Positions 5,690 to 13,326 of a stretch of DNA of 15,187 nucleotides are shown here, piece after piece. The stretch is from an uncultured Alistipes sp. (GTDB lineage Bacteria; Bacteroidota; Bacteroidia; Bacteroidales; Rikenellaceae). The stretch lies in assembly GCA_910586375.1 (NCBI GenBank), contig CAJUIE010000027.1:1-15187 (forward strand). Direction: 5' to 3'. Position numbers and translations under genes: made by a program. Each line of letters opens with the position of its first letter. Positions within the stretch are counted from its first letter, which is position 1. The notes beneath the pieces are model-generated. The model did not search any database, had not been told where the DNA came from, and saw nothing but the letters and a program-made list of their open reading frames with translations.

Positions 5690-6388
5690 ATGGACCATTC
5701 TACTTACACCATGCCGCTCATTGGCGACAAAGCCCCTTCGTTCGAGGCCGAATCGACGCAGGGCACGATCCGCTTTCCTGAAAATTTCAAGGGAAAATGG
5801 GTTATTCTTTTCAGCCATCCGTCGGACTTCACCCCAATCTGTACGTCAGAGTTCGTGATGTTCGGGGCCATGCAGGAGGAGTTCGCAGCTCTGAACTGCC
5901 AGCTGCTGGGCCTCTCCGTCGGCACTAATCCCAGTCATATCGCGTGGTTGCGGTCGATTCACGATCGCATCGAGTTCAAGGGCCATAAGCAGGTATCGCT
6001 CGATTTTCCGCTTATCGCAGATATGTCGATGGATGTGGCGCGCAAGTATGGCATGATCCAGCCCGGCGTGTCGACCACGGCGGCCGTGCGGGCCGTTTTC
6101 TTCATTGATCCGCAGACCCGTATTCGGGCTGTGATTTATTATCCGATGCAGTTGGGGCGTAGTTTTGACGAGCTCAAGCGTGTGCTGGTCGGGTTGCAGA
6201 CGATCGACAAGCATCATGTTGCGCTGCCTGCCGACTGGCAGCCGGGCGACGACATCATCGTTCCGGCCCCCACGGCTTATAACGGCACCGAGCAGTCGGC
6301 CGAGGGGATGAAGTGTTATGACTGGTATTTCTGTACCAAGCCCCTGCCTTTGGAGAAGCAGAAAGCTAAGGCTTACGAAGAGGCGTAG
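5690..6388 (+). CDS. Prx6-type peroxiredoxin
   Basis: A 232-residue thiol peroxidase of the Prx6/archaeal-type AhpC-TSA family, which reduces H2O2 and organic hydroperoxides in the cytoplasm. The peroxidatic Cys51 lies in HPSDFTPICTSEF (residues 43-55), with the supporting Arg near 134 in AAVRAVFFID. The long C-terminal arm carries Cys209 and Cys215 in MKCYDWYFC. That spacing matches archaeal Prx6 enzymes in which a C-terminal cysteine resolves the sulfenic acid. ATG 5690 is used; ATG 5711 (MPLIGDKAP) would give the shorter N terminus seen in many homologues and cannot be excluded. It is divergent from the DUF892 gene, with a terminator 17 nt downstream. Confidence 0.93.
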   Translation: MDHSTYTMPLIGDKAPSFEAESTQGTIRFPENFKGKWVILFSHPSDFTPICTSEFVMFGAMQEEFAALNCQLLGLSVGTNPSHIAWLRSIHDRIEFKGHKQVSLDFPLIADMSMDVARKYGMIQPGVSTTAAVRAVFFIDPQTRIRAVIYYPMQLGRSFDELKRVLVGLQTIDKHHVALPADWQPGDDIIVPAPTAYNGTEQSAEGMKCYDWYFCTKPLPLEKQKAKAYEEA

Positions 6389-6405
6389 CAGAAATTCATG
6401 AATTT

Positions 6406-6431
6406 AAGGCCGGATCGCATGATCCGGCCTT
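6406..6431 (+). terminator. Terminator after the peroxiredoxin gene
   Basis: A perfect 11-bp stem, AAGGCCGGATC (6406-6416) with GATCCGGCCTT (6421-6431), has a GCAT loop and is followed by GCTGTTTTC on the plus strand. Just before it is a 14-bp perfect palindrome, AAATTCATGAATTT (6392-6405). The T-tract is short but the stem is strong. It may also stop minus-strand transcription from fmt. Confidence 0.75.
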
Positions 6432-6572
6432 GCTGTTTTCGTTAATCCTGGTTCTGCGTATCCGGCTCGTTGCCTGCCCGCTTGGGTTCGCTGCCGGGCA
6501 CGGTGCAATTGCTTAGACCTTTCCGACGGTCGGATTTCTGACGAGGCTTTTGCCGCAAAAACAAAGCGGGTG

Positions 6573-7559
6573 TTATTTCGGAGCCGGAAGTTCCCCGAAG
6601 CGGTATTGTGCCACGTCGCGCCACCCGAGCAGCAGTTCGCGGACTGGCAAGCGTTTTTTGCCGGCTATCTGAAGCTCCTCGACGGCTATCCATCCATCGG
6701 TGCAGGCTATGCGGACGAATGTACGGTTGTCGCTCTCCACCGTACCACAAGGACGCCCATGCCCGGCAGGCGAAAATCGGACAGCAAAGATTTTGGCACT
6801 TGTCAGCTCTGCGGTATCGGGGCGGTAGAGAGAGCTCCAGGCCGCAGGATAGGGCGATAGTCCGCGCACAAGGTTCACGATCCGCTCGCCCGGCTGTGTC
6901 CAGTCGATGCAGCAATTCTCCTTGAAAATCTTCGGTGCCGGATGCAGCGTCGATTCGTCGATGTGCTGTTGCGCGATCGGCGTTATATCGCCTGCGGCAA
7001 TGCGGTCTACGGTGGCCGTCACGAGCTTCGTACCCGCGTGCATCAGTTTGTTGTAGAGCGTGCCCGCGTTGTCGTCGGGCAGAATGGGCATCCGTTCCTG
7101 CGCGAGAATGGCGCCCTTGTCGATTTCGTGGTTCAGCAGAAACGTCGTCACACCCGTTTCTGTTTCGCCGTTCATGATCGCATGGTTGATTGGCGCTGCA
7201 CCGCGGTATTGGGGAAGCAGCGAGGCGTGGAGGTTGAAGGTTCCCAGCCGTGGCATGGCCCAGATTACTTCAGGCAACATACGGAATGCGATAACGATGC
7301 CCAGGTCGGGCCGCAGTGCCTGCATCGCTTCGATGAACTCCGGCGCGCGTAGCTTCTCGGGCTGGAGAATCGGAAGCCCCAGTTCGCGGGCGGCTTTTTT
7401 TACGTCGCTTTCGTGCAGTTTCTGCCCGCGTCCGGCGGGCTTGTCGGGCGTAGTCACCACCCCCACTACGTTGTAGCCCCCCTCGACCAGCGCCCGAAGC
7501 GACGGAACGGCAAATTCGGGCGTGCCCATAAAGACGATTCGTGTCTGCTTGGAATCCAT
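6573..7559 (-). CDS. fmt: Methionyl-tRNA formyltransferase
   Basis: A 328-residue Fmt, which formylates Met-tRNA(fMet) with 10-formyltetrahydrofolate for translation initiation. The N-terminal formyltransferase fold begins VFMGTPEFAVPSL (residues 9-21), with the GVVTTPDKPAGRGQK loop at about 33-47. The catalytic region shows Asn109 and His111 in FNLHASLLPQYRGAAPIN, and Asp147 in EIDKGAI. The C-terminal OB-like tRNA-binding domain covers roughly residues 210-320. The length is normal. The ATG sits 1 nt after the ribBA stop codon, so it is translationally coupled as the last gene of a four-gene minus-strand operon. The terminator is unclear; the hairpin at 6406-6431 is the first candidate. Confidence 0.97.
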   Translation of the reverse strand: MDSKQTRIVFMGTPEFAVPSLRALVEGGYNVVGVVTTPDKPAGRGQKLHESDVKKAARELGLPILQPEKLRAPEFIEAMQALRPDLGIVIAFRMLPEVIWAMPRLGTFNLHASLLPQYRGAAPINHAIMNGETETGVTTFLLNHEIDKGAILAQERMPILPDDNAGTLYNKLMHAGTKLVTATVDRIAAGDITPIAQQHIDESTLHPAPKIFKENCCIDWTQPGERIVNLVRGLSPYPAAWSSLYRPDTAELTSAKIFAVRFSPAGHGRPCGTVESDNRTFVRIACTDGWIAVEELQIAGKKRLPVRELLLGWRDVAQYRFGELPAPK

Positions 7560-7560
7560 G

Positions 7561-8784
7561 CTATTTCTTGTTCAGCCCCAGCGTATGCTGCATGCGTTCC
7601 TGCTTGGTTTCGAGGTAGTGTTCGTTGTACTTGTTGGGGGCGATGACGATCGGCACTATTTCGTCGATCTTCAGGCCATAGCCCTCCAGCCCGGCCCGTT
7701 TGAGCGGGTTGTTGGTCATCAGGCGCATGTGGCGGATGCCCAGCTCGCGGATGATGTTCGCACCCACGCCGTAGTCGCGTTCGTCGGCCTTGAAGCCCAG
7801 CTTCAGGTTGGCGTCGACGGTGTCGAGCCCCTCGTCCTGGAGCTTGTAGGCGTGGATCTTGTTGCAGAGGCCGATGCCGCGCCCCTCCTGGTTGAGATAG
7901 ACGATGGCGCCCTTGCCCTCCTTGTCGATCATCTGCATGGCCCGGTGAAGCTGGTCGCCGCAGTCGCAACGGTAGGAACCGAAGATGTCGCCCGTGGCGC
8001 ACGATGAGTGCACGCGGATCAGGACCGGTTCGTCCTCCGTCCATTGGCCTTTGGTGAGGGCCACATGCTCCACGCCGTTGGATTTCTGGCGGAATGGCGT
8101 AATGCGGAAGTCGCCCCACTCTGTGGGCAGCGGTACCGTGACGCCCTTTTCGACAAGTGACTCCTCGCGCAGCCGGTAGGCTATGAGCGAGGCGATGGAT
8201 ATGATTTTGAGGTCGAACTTACGGGCTATTTCGCGCAGCTGCGGCATGCGGGCCATGGTGCCGTCTTCGTTCATGATTTCGATGAGTGCTCCGGCGGGTT
8301 GCAAACCGGCCAGCCGGGCCAGGTCGACAGCCGCTTCGGTGTGGCCCGGGCGGCGCAGCACGCCTTTTTCGCGGGCTCGCAGCGGGTTGATGTGGCCCGG
8401 ACGCCCCAGGTCGGCAGGTCGTGTCGCCGGGTCGGCCAACGCACGGATCGTCGCTGCGCGGTCGTGAATCGAGACGCCCGTGGTACATCCGTGGCCCAGC
8501 AGGTCGACCGTCACGGTGAAGGGTGTGCCTAAAAGTGAGGTGTTGTTCTCCTCCATCATGTCGAGTTCCAGCTCAGCACAACGTTTTTCACTCAGCGGGG
8601 CGCACAATACGCCGCGCCCCTCTTTGAGCATGAAGTTGACGATTTCGGGCGTGATCTTCTCGGCTGCGACGATGAAGTCGCCTTCGTTTTCGCGGTCTTC
8701 GTCATCGACCACGATCACCACTTTGCCCTGTCGGAAGTCCTCGATGACCTCCTCTACGCTATTGAGTATCGTATCGTTTGCCAT
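7561..8784 (-). CDS. ribBA: Bifunctional 3,4-DHBP synthase / GTP cyclohydrolase II
   Basis: A 407-residue fused riboflavin-synthesis enzyme. The N-terminal RibB domain (about 1-205) makes 3,4-dihydroxy-2-butanone 4-phosphate from ribulose 5-phosphate; it shows DDEDRENEGD (27-36), TTGVSIHDRA (101-110) and RRPGHTEAAVDL (144-155). The C-terminal RibA domain (about 206-400) opens GTP as the first step of the flavin ring branch; its zinc cysteines are Cys262, Cys273 and Cys275 (CATGDIFGSYRCDC), with QEGRGIGL at 299-306. Both sites look intact. The start overlaps the end of the upstream LptF/LptG-type gene by 26 nt, and fmt follows after 1 nt. No FMN riboswitch is visible. Confidence 0.97.
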   Translation of the reverse strand: MANDTILNSVEEVIEDFRQGKVVIVVDDEDRENEGDFIVAAEKITPEIVNFMLKEGRGVLCAPLSEKRCAELELDMMEENNTSLLGTPFTVTVDLLGHGCTTGVSIHDRAATIRALADPATRPADLGRPGHINPLRAREKGVLRRPGHTEAAVDLARLAGLQPAGALIEIMNEDGTMARMPQLREIARKFDLKIISIASLIAYRLREESLVEKGVTVPLPTEWGDFRITPFRQKSNGVEHVALTKGQWTEDEPVLIRVHSSCATGDIFGSYRCDCGDQLHRAMQMIDKEGKGAIVYLNQEGRGIGLCNKIHAYKLQDEGLDTVDANLKLGFKADERDYGVGANIIRELGIRHMRLMTNNPLKRAGLEGYGLKIDEIVPIVIAPNKYNEHYLETKQERMQHTLGLNKK

Positions 8785-10261
8785 TTCGTTTGGGTTTTAT
8801 CGTTTTTTTCGCTTTTTCGATCCAGGGGGCCAGACGTTCACGCAGGGCCTTGACTTTGCCCGCATACCAGTCCGTATCCAGCAGAGCCGAGTCGTTGGTG
8901 GCCTTGTAGGTGAGGTAGACCGCTATGGGCGTCAGGATGAAGGTCGAGAGCCACATGCCGTAGATAGCCTCCCAGCTACCCTCTTTGGCCAGCTTTTCGC
9001 CCGAGATGCTGATGATGTAGTAGATCACGAAGAAGATTACCGACACCACGACCGGCAGGCCCAGTCCGCCTTTGCGGATGATGGCCCCCAACGGCGCGCC
9101 TATAAGGAAGAAGATGATGATCGACACGGGCAGCGAGACTTTCTTGTGCCACTCCACTTTCGAGCGGTAGAGTTGGTTGAGCGCCTCTTTGGCCGTCGAC
9201 TCGTCGAACGAGAACATGTTGCGCGAACTTTTGGCCTGCGACCGGGCCTGATCCCAGATGCGCTCCTTGTCGCGCAGGGAGAGCTGCGCGATGGAGTCGA
9301 GGACCGCCACGTCGCGGAATGCGCGTTTGTCGACGCGCAGGGTGTCGGGCAGCGGCAGGACCTGGTTGTCGCGCACGAATATCTGCTCCTTGAGCAGCGG
9401 TTCGTAGGAGCTCGTCGTGGCCGAGTTGACTTTCAGCTCCAGCGAGTCGATGTCGCCCTGAAGCTGGGCGACGTTTTTGGTCTGGCTGTTCGAAAACTGG
9501 TTGGCATCGGTTCGCTCCATGGCGAAACCGTCCATGGCTATGTCCTGCTTCTGGAGGTCGAATGTGTGGTGGCGCAGCGAGCTTTTGGTGTACCACTGGC
9601 TGTTGCGGGTCTGCTCGTAGGTCTCGCCGTTGTAGAGTGTGACCAGCAGGTAGCGTTTGTCGTCCGACAGCCGAATGTAGCCCGAATCGGCGACGATGGT
9701 GTTCATGTTGCCGTTGGCGGCGCGGTTGTCGTAGATCAGCACGTCGCGCAGCAGGTGGGTCTCGGGCTCCTGATGCCCCACGCGGATCGACATGTTCTGT
9801 ATGCCGTTGAAGAAAAGACCGTCCTGAAATTCGAGGGTCTGTCGTTGCTGGCGGATGTCGTAGATGATGCTGTACATCTTCTTGTTGGCGTAGGGGACTA
9901 AGTTGTTGCCGATGAAGAAGCTGCCCACGGCGATCAGGCTCACTAAAATGATGAGCGGTCGCGTGATCTTCACCAGCGACATGCCGGCCGACTTCATGGC
10001 CAGCAGCTCGTAGTTCTCGCCTAAGTTGCCTAAGGTCATGATCGCAGCCAGCAGCACCGCGAGGGGCAGACCCAGTGGCAGCATGTTGGCCATGGCGTAG
10101 GACATCAGCTCGATGATGATTCCGGCACTCAGGCCCTTTCCGACCAGCTCGTCGATGTAGCGCCACACGAAGTTCATCATCAGCACGAACATCACGATGA
10201 AGAACGTGAGGATCATCGGGCCCAAGTAGGCTTTCAGCACGAGTTTGTGAATGGTTTTCAT
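8759..10261 (-). CDS. LptF/LptG-family permease (lipopolysaccharide export)
   Basis: A 500-residue inner-membrane protein of the YjgP/YjgQ family, which with LptB2 extracts lipopolysaccharide from the inner membrane. Three N-terminal hydrophobic helices (about residues 12-33, 50-82 and 98-120) include LGENYELLAMKSAGMS, the conserved cytoplasmic coupling loop. A large periplasmic domain follows (about 125-385), then three C-terminal helices containing FFLIGAPLGAIIRKGGLG. The protein is longer than E. coli LptF/LptG (about 360), as is common in Bacteroidota. The ATG at 10259-10261 overlaps the permease stop codon as ATGA; longer upstream frames run through that permease gene and are shadows. 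The C-terminal tail overlaps ribBA by 26 nt. F or G type cannot be assigned. Confidence 0.92.
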   Translation of the reverse strand: MKTIHKLVLKAYLGPMILTFFIVMFVLMMNFVWRYIDELVGKGLSAGIIIELMSYAMANMLPLGLPLAVLLAAIMTLGNLGENYELLAMKSAGMSLVKITRPLIILVSLIAVGSFFIGNNLVPYANKKMYSIIYDIRQQRQTLEFQDGLFFNGIQNMSIRVGHQEPETHLLRDVLIYDNRAANGNMNTIVADSGYIRLSDDKRYLLVTLYNGETYEQTRNSQWYTKSSLRHHTFDLQKQDIAMDGFAMERTDANQFSNSQTKNVAQLQGDIDSLELKVNSATTSSYEPLLKEQIFVRDNQVLPLPDTLRVDKRAFRDVAVLDSIAQLSLRDKERIWDQARSQAKSSRNMFSFDESTAKEALNQLYRSKVEWHKKVSLPVSIIIFFLIGAPLGAIIRKGGLGLPVVVSVIFFVIYYIISISGEKLAKEGSWEAIYGMWLSTFILTPIAVYLTYKATNDSALLDTDWYAGKVKALRERLAPWIEKAKKTIKPKRNGKRYDTQ

Positions 10262-11091
10262 GCGGCCGGCAGCGTTTTTTTCTTGTGCAAAGTTAAAAGT
10301 TTTGCCGTAACGAGTGCAAGCGTAAGGATAAATATGATGGCAGCGCCGGGCGGAACTTCGAGGCAGTAGCTGGCCCATAGCCCCGCGATGTTGCCCCCTA
10401 CGGCGATTGCGGGAGCTGCCACGGCAAGGGCCCGGTAGGAGCGCCAGATGGTATTGGCGATGACCACAGGCAGGGTCAGCAGCGACAGGAGCAGCACGAT
10501 ACCCATGATGCGGATCGAGAAGACGATTGTCAGGGCCGTGAGTGCTGCCAGCAGGTAGGAGACCGTGCGGGTCGGTATGCCGCGGCTGCGGGCGAATTCG
10601 CGGTCGAAAGCTATGTACATGACGGGTCGCAGCCACAACGCTGCCCCCACTGCCAGTATAAGCGTCAGCACGGCCAGTCCGGCAACATCGCTTCGTGTTA
10701 CCGTTATGATGCTGCCGAAGAGGTAGGCCGACAGATCACCCGACGTGTAGCCCGGACGCAGACTCATGAACAGAGCCCCTATGGCCATACCCACCGACCA
10801 GACGATGCCGATGGCCGAGTCTTCGCGGATGCGGCCGCGGCTTGATGCCCATTCGATGCCCAGTGCCGAGGCGGCTGCAAAGATCATGGCTCCGATTATG
10901 GGGTTGGCGCCCAGAAAAAAGGCGATGCCCAGTCCGCCGAACGAGGCGTGGGTGACGCCCCCGGCCAGGAAGACCATGCGGCGGCATACGACGTAGGTTC
11001 CTGCCACGCCACATGCGATGCCCGAGAGAATGCAGGCAGCCAGTGCGTTGGTGAGATAGCCGTAGTGGAACAGATCGTTGAAAAATTCCAT
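10258..11091 (-). CDS. ABC-3 family metal-ion ABC transporter permease
   Basis: A 277-residue polytopic membrane protein of the ABC-3 (ZnuB/MntB/TroC) family, which forms the channel of Zn2+/Mn2+/Fe2+ importers. About eight hydrophobic helices are visible. Family features include VVCRRMVFLAGGVTHASFGG near residues 34-53, with the conserved H-A-x-x-G that contacts the ATPase, the REDSAIGIVWS segment, and FDREFARSRGIP. The ATG at 11089-11091 is chosen; upstream frame extension crosses the promoter region. No ATPase or binding-protein gene is next to it, so its partners must be elsewhere. It is the first gene of the operon with lptF/G, ribBA and fmt, joined by ATGA. The metal is unknown. Confidence 0.92.
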   Translation of the reverse strand: MEFFNDLFHYGYLTNALAACILSGIACGVAGTYVVCRRMVFLAGGVTHASFGGLGIAFFLGANPIIGAMIFAAASALGIEWASSRGRIREDSAIGIVWSVGMAIGALFMSLRPGYTSGDLSAYLFGSIITVTRSDVAGLAVLTLILAVGAALWLRPVMYIAFDREFARSRGIPTRTVSYLLAALTALTIVFSIRIMGIVLLLSLLTLPVVIANTIWRSYRALAVAAPAIAVGGNIAGLWASYCLEVPPGAAIIFILTLALVTAKLLTLHKKKTLPAA

Positions 11092-11112
11092 GCCTCTTTT
11101 CTTGAATGCGCG

Positions 11113-11120
11113 CAAATTTA
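11113..11120 (-). promoter_or_regulatory. -7 element for the permease-lptF/G-ribBA-fmt operon
   Basis: On the minus strand this reads TAAATTTG, an exact TAnnTTTG match. A T-rich stretch lies about 19 nt upstream where the -33 box is expected. It is 22 nt from the permease ATG. A zinc- or Fur-type operator is not obvious. Confidence 0.55.
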
Positions 11121-11163
11121 CGCTTTTTTCTGGGAAAAACCCCTCTTTTTCGGGCAGATTTCG

Positions 11164-11171
11164 TAAATTCG
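11164..11171 (+). promoter_or_regulatory. Possible -7 element for mtaB
   Basis: TAAATTCG differs from the TAnnTTTG consensus at one position and lies 19 nt before the mtaB ATG. Together with the minus-strand box at 11113-11120 it suggests a compact divergent promoter pair in about 100 bp. Confidence 0.35.
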
Positions 11172-11190
11172 TAGCCGAAAAACATTCGTT

Positions 11191-12489
11191 ATGCAACCTC
11201 GCAGAGTCAATTTTCATACCCTGGGCTGTAAGCTCAACTTTTCGGAGACCTCCACCCTGGCCCGGGAGTTCGAGAGCGGCGGTTTCGTGCGTGTAGCACC
11301 CACGGCCGAGGCCGACATCTGCGTCATCAACAGCTGCTCGGTCACCGAACATGCCGACAAGAAGTGTCGCAATCTGATCCGCAAGCTCCATCGGCGCAAT
11401 CCGCAGGCGATCATCGCCGTGACAGGCTGTTACGCCCAGCTCAAGCCGCAGGAGATCGCGCAGATTGAAGGGGTTGATATTGTTCTGAGTAACAACGATA
11501 AAGGGGCGTTATTTAAACGAGTACTTGAACTGCCTGGCAAGGGTCGGGCTCAGGTTTATAGCTGTGAGACCGATGCCCTGACATCGTTTTTCGCGGCCTT
11601 TTCGAGCGGCGATCGTACACGGGCCTTTCTCAAGGTGCAGGACGGCTGCGATTACTGCTGTTCTTATTGCACGATCCATTATGCGCGCGGTGCGAGCCGC
11701 AACCTGCCTGTTGCCAAGTTGGTGGAGCAGGCGCGGCAGATCGCAGCTGCGGGCCAGCGGGAGATCGTCATTACGGGGGTCAACACGGGTGACTTTGGCC
11801 GCACGACGGGCGAGCGGTTTATCGACTTGCTGCGGGCCCTGAACGAAGTCGGGGGGATCGACCGTTACCGCATTTCATCCATCGAACCCAACCTCCTGAC
11901 CGACGAGATTATCGCCTTTTGCGCCTCGTCGCCCAAGTTTCAGCACCACTTTCATATTCCGTTGCAGAGCGGCTGTGACCGCATTTTGGGGCTCATGCGG
12001 CGGCGGTATACCACGGCGCGCTTCGCCGAGCGCATCGAAGCTGTAAGACGGGCCATGCCAGGCGCTTTCATCGGCATCGACATTATTGTCGGCTTTCCCG
12101 GCGAGACGGAGGCTGAATTTCGCGAAACTTATGATTTTCTGGAGGTGTTGCAACCTGCATTTTTGCACATCTTCCCCTTCTCCGAACGGCCTGGTACTCC
12201 TGCGGCAGGGCTGCCCGGTAAGGTGCAGCCGTCGGTCGTCACGCAGCGTGTCGGCGAACTGGAGGCCTTGTGCGAGCGCTTGCACGGCGAGTTCTGTGCC
12301 CGGGCGTGTGGTATGGAAGCCGATGTACTTTTCGAAAGCACGATGCGTGGTGGCATGATGTTCGGTTATACAGGCCAGTATCGCCGGGTCAAAGCCCCCT
12401 ATGATCGTGGGCGGATCGGTACCGTCTGCCGTGTGAAACTCGGTGAAATGGATGGATTTCACGATCTGATGGGCGAAATTCGGGAATAA
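11191..12489 (+). CDS. mtaB: tRNA t6A37 methylthiotransferase
   Basis: A 432-residue radical-SAM methylthiotransferase of the MtaB subgroup, which converts t6A to ms2t6A at position 37 of ANN-decoding tRNAs. The N-terminal UPF0004 domain has its three cluster cysteines at Cys13 (LGCKLN), Cys49 (NSCSVT) and Cys80 (TGCYAQ). The radical-SAM CxxxCxxC motif is Cys153, Cys157, Cys160, followed by TIHYARGASR. ITGVNTGDFG and HIPLQSGCDRILGLMRRRYT are typical of the family. A C-terminal TRAM-like region begins at about residue 370. The length and motifs fit MtaB better than MiaB or RimO. It is divergent from the permease operon and is followed at once by a new promoter. Confidence 0.95.
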   Translation: MQPRRVNFHTLGCKLNFSETSTLAREFESGGFVRVAPTAEADICVINSCSVTEHADKKCRNLIRKLHRRNPQAIIAVTGCYAQLKPQEIAQIEGVDIVLSNNDKGALFKRVLELPGKGRAQVYSCETDALTSFFAAFSSGDRTRAFLKVQDGCDYCCSYCTIHYARGASRNLPVAKLVEQARQIAAAGQREIVITGVNTGDFGRTTGERFIDLLRALNEVGGIDRYRISSIEPNLLTDEIIAFCASSPKFQHHFHIPLQSGCDRILGLMRRRYTTARFAERIEAVRRAMPGAFIGIDIIVGFPGETEAEFRETYDFLEVLQPAFLHIFPFSERPGTPAAGLPGKVQPSVVTQRVGELEALCERLHGEFCARACGMEADVLFESTMRGGMMFGYTGQYRRVKAPYDRGRIGTVCRVKLGEMDGFHDLMGEIRE

Positions 12490-12493
12490 TCGT

Positions 12494-12501
12494 TATCTTT
12501 G
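12494..12501 (+). promoter_or_regulatory. -7 element for the sensor-like gene and trkH
   Basis: TATCTTTG matches the consensus exactly and lies 4 nt after the mtaB stop codon. It is embedded in a TTATC/GATAA dyad (12493-12508). It predicts a transcription start near 12508 and a leader of about 18-27 nt, which excludes the in-frame TTG at 12499 as a start codon. Confidence 0.6.
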
Positions 12502-12525
12502 CAGATAAGTAAACTTTCGCAAGGC

Positions 12526-13311
12526 ATGACAGGTATGCGCAAACGGGTGACGATCGGCTTTTTGAGTATCGTCTGCCTGCTCTTTTTTTCAGGCATGGTA
12601 TCGCTGGTCGAGCTGAGCCATCTGAGCCGCGATACGGGCGAGATACTTCGGGCCAATGAACGCAATATTGTTCTGGCGAAGGAGATGCTCGATGCGGCCC
12701 ATGCCCAGAATGTGGCTTTGATCCGCCTTTCGGTCTTTGGCGACCGCTCTTATGACAGTCTCTGCCGGGCGAGCCTCGAACGATTGGAGAAGACGTTGCT
12801 CGTCGCCCGGACCGAGGCGCTTGAGAAGTCGTTTCTCGACTCGCTCTCTTTCGCCACAACCGATCTTCGCATCCTGACGGATAATTATTTGTCTTTTGGT
12901 CCCGTCGGGGGGGCCGATTCACTCGCTGCCGGGATGCCCGATGCACGGGGCGTGGACTGGTATAATAACGAGTACGAGGCGCTTTATGTCCGGTTGACGG
13001 GCGCCATCAAGAATTATATGACCTCGACGCAGAGCTCCCTGGCCCCGCGTACCGAGCAGATGAAGAAGAATGCTTACCGGGCGGTGACGCCTGTGCTCAT
13101 TTCACTGGCGGTGATGATCGCTATCGTGTTGATGCTTTATTATTTCATGTCTGTTTATTGCGTCAACCCCATCGTGCGGATGAATAAGGAGCTCGGCGAC
13201 TGGCTCCAGTTCCGGGTGCCGTTTACGGTAGGGGGCGACCTGAAGGATGAGGTACTGGAACTGAAGGAGAAGATCGGGACATTGATTGCCCTTCTCAAAC
13301 AAAAATCGTAA
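12526..13311 (+). CDS. Orphan membrane sensor-like protein (4HB_MCP-like with HAMP-like tail)
   Basis: A 261-residue protein with the layout of a receptor input module. It has TM1 at about residues 8-29, a periplasmic helical region of about 150 residues resembling MCP four-helix-bundle domains, and TM2 at about 187-211. The tail NPIVRMNKELGDWLQF...DEVLELKEKIGTL looks like a HAMP-type linker. The protein ends there: no kinase, methyl-accepting or cyclase domain follows. ATG 12526 is used; ATG 12535 (MRKRVTIGF) has an AAGG at better spacing and is a close alternative. trkH starts 15 nt downstream, so the two are probably co-transcribed. The role is unknown; modulating K+ uptake or a partner kinase is inference. 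Confidence 0.82.
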   Translation: MTGMRKRVTIGFLSIVCLLFFSGMVSLVELSHLSRDTGEILRANERNIVLAKEMLDAAHAQNVALIRLSVFGDRSYDSLCRASLERLEKTLLVARTEALEKSFLDSLSFATTDLRILTDNYLSFGPVGGADSLAAGMPDARGVDWYNNEYEALYVRLTGAIKNYMTSTQSSLAPRTEQMKKNAYRAVTPVLISLAVMIAIVLMLYYFMSVYCVNPIVRMNKELGDWLQFRVPFTVGGDLKDEVLELKEKIGTLIALLKQKS

Positions 13312-13326
13312 AATCGTTGGGGAACA

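Noticed and set aside
6442..6915. Minus-strand frame of 157 codons past the end of fmt
   Set aside because: Most of it overlaps fmt in another frame. Only the last 45 or so residues lie in the 140-bp gap after fmt, and these are not recognisable as a protein family. I see no start codon with support.
8785..8820. FMN riboswitch upstream of ribBA
   Set aside because: ribBA starts inside the preceding gene; there is no non-coding leader and no RFN-element motif.
8480..9901. Long open frame of 473 codons on the plus strand
   Set aside because: It is antisense to ribBA and the LptF/LptG-type gene, both of which have clear motifs. It shows no domain signature and reflects GC-rich codon bias.
12499..12525. 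Upstream TTG start for the sensor-like gene
   Set aside because: The TTG overlaps the TATCTTTG -7 element and would lie upstream of the predicted transcription start.
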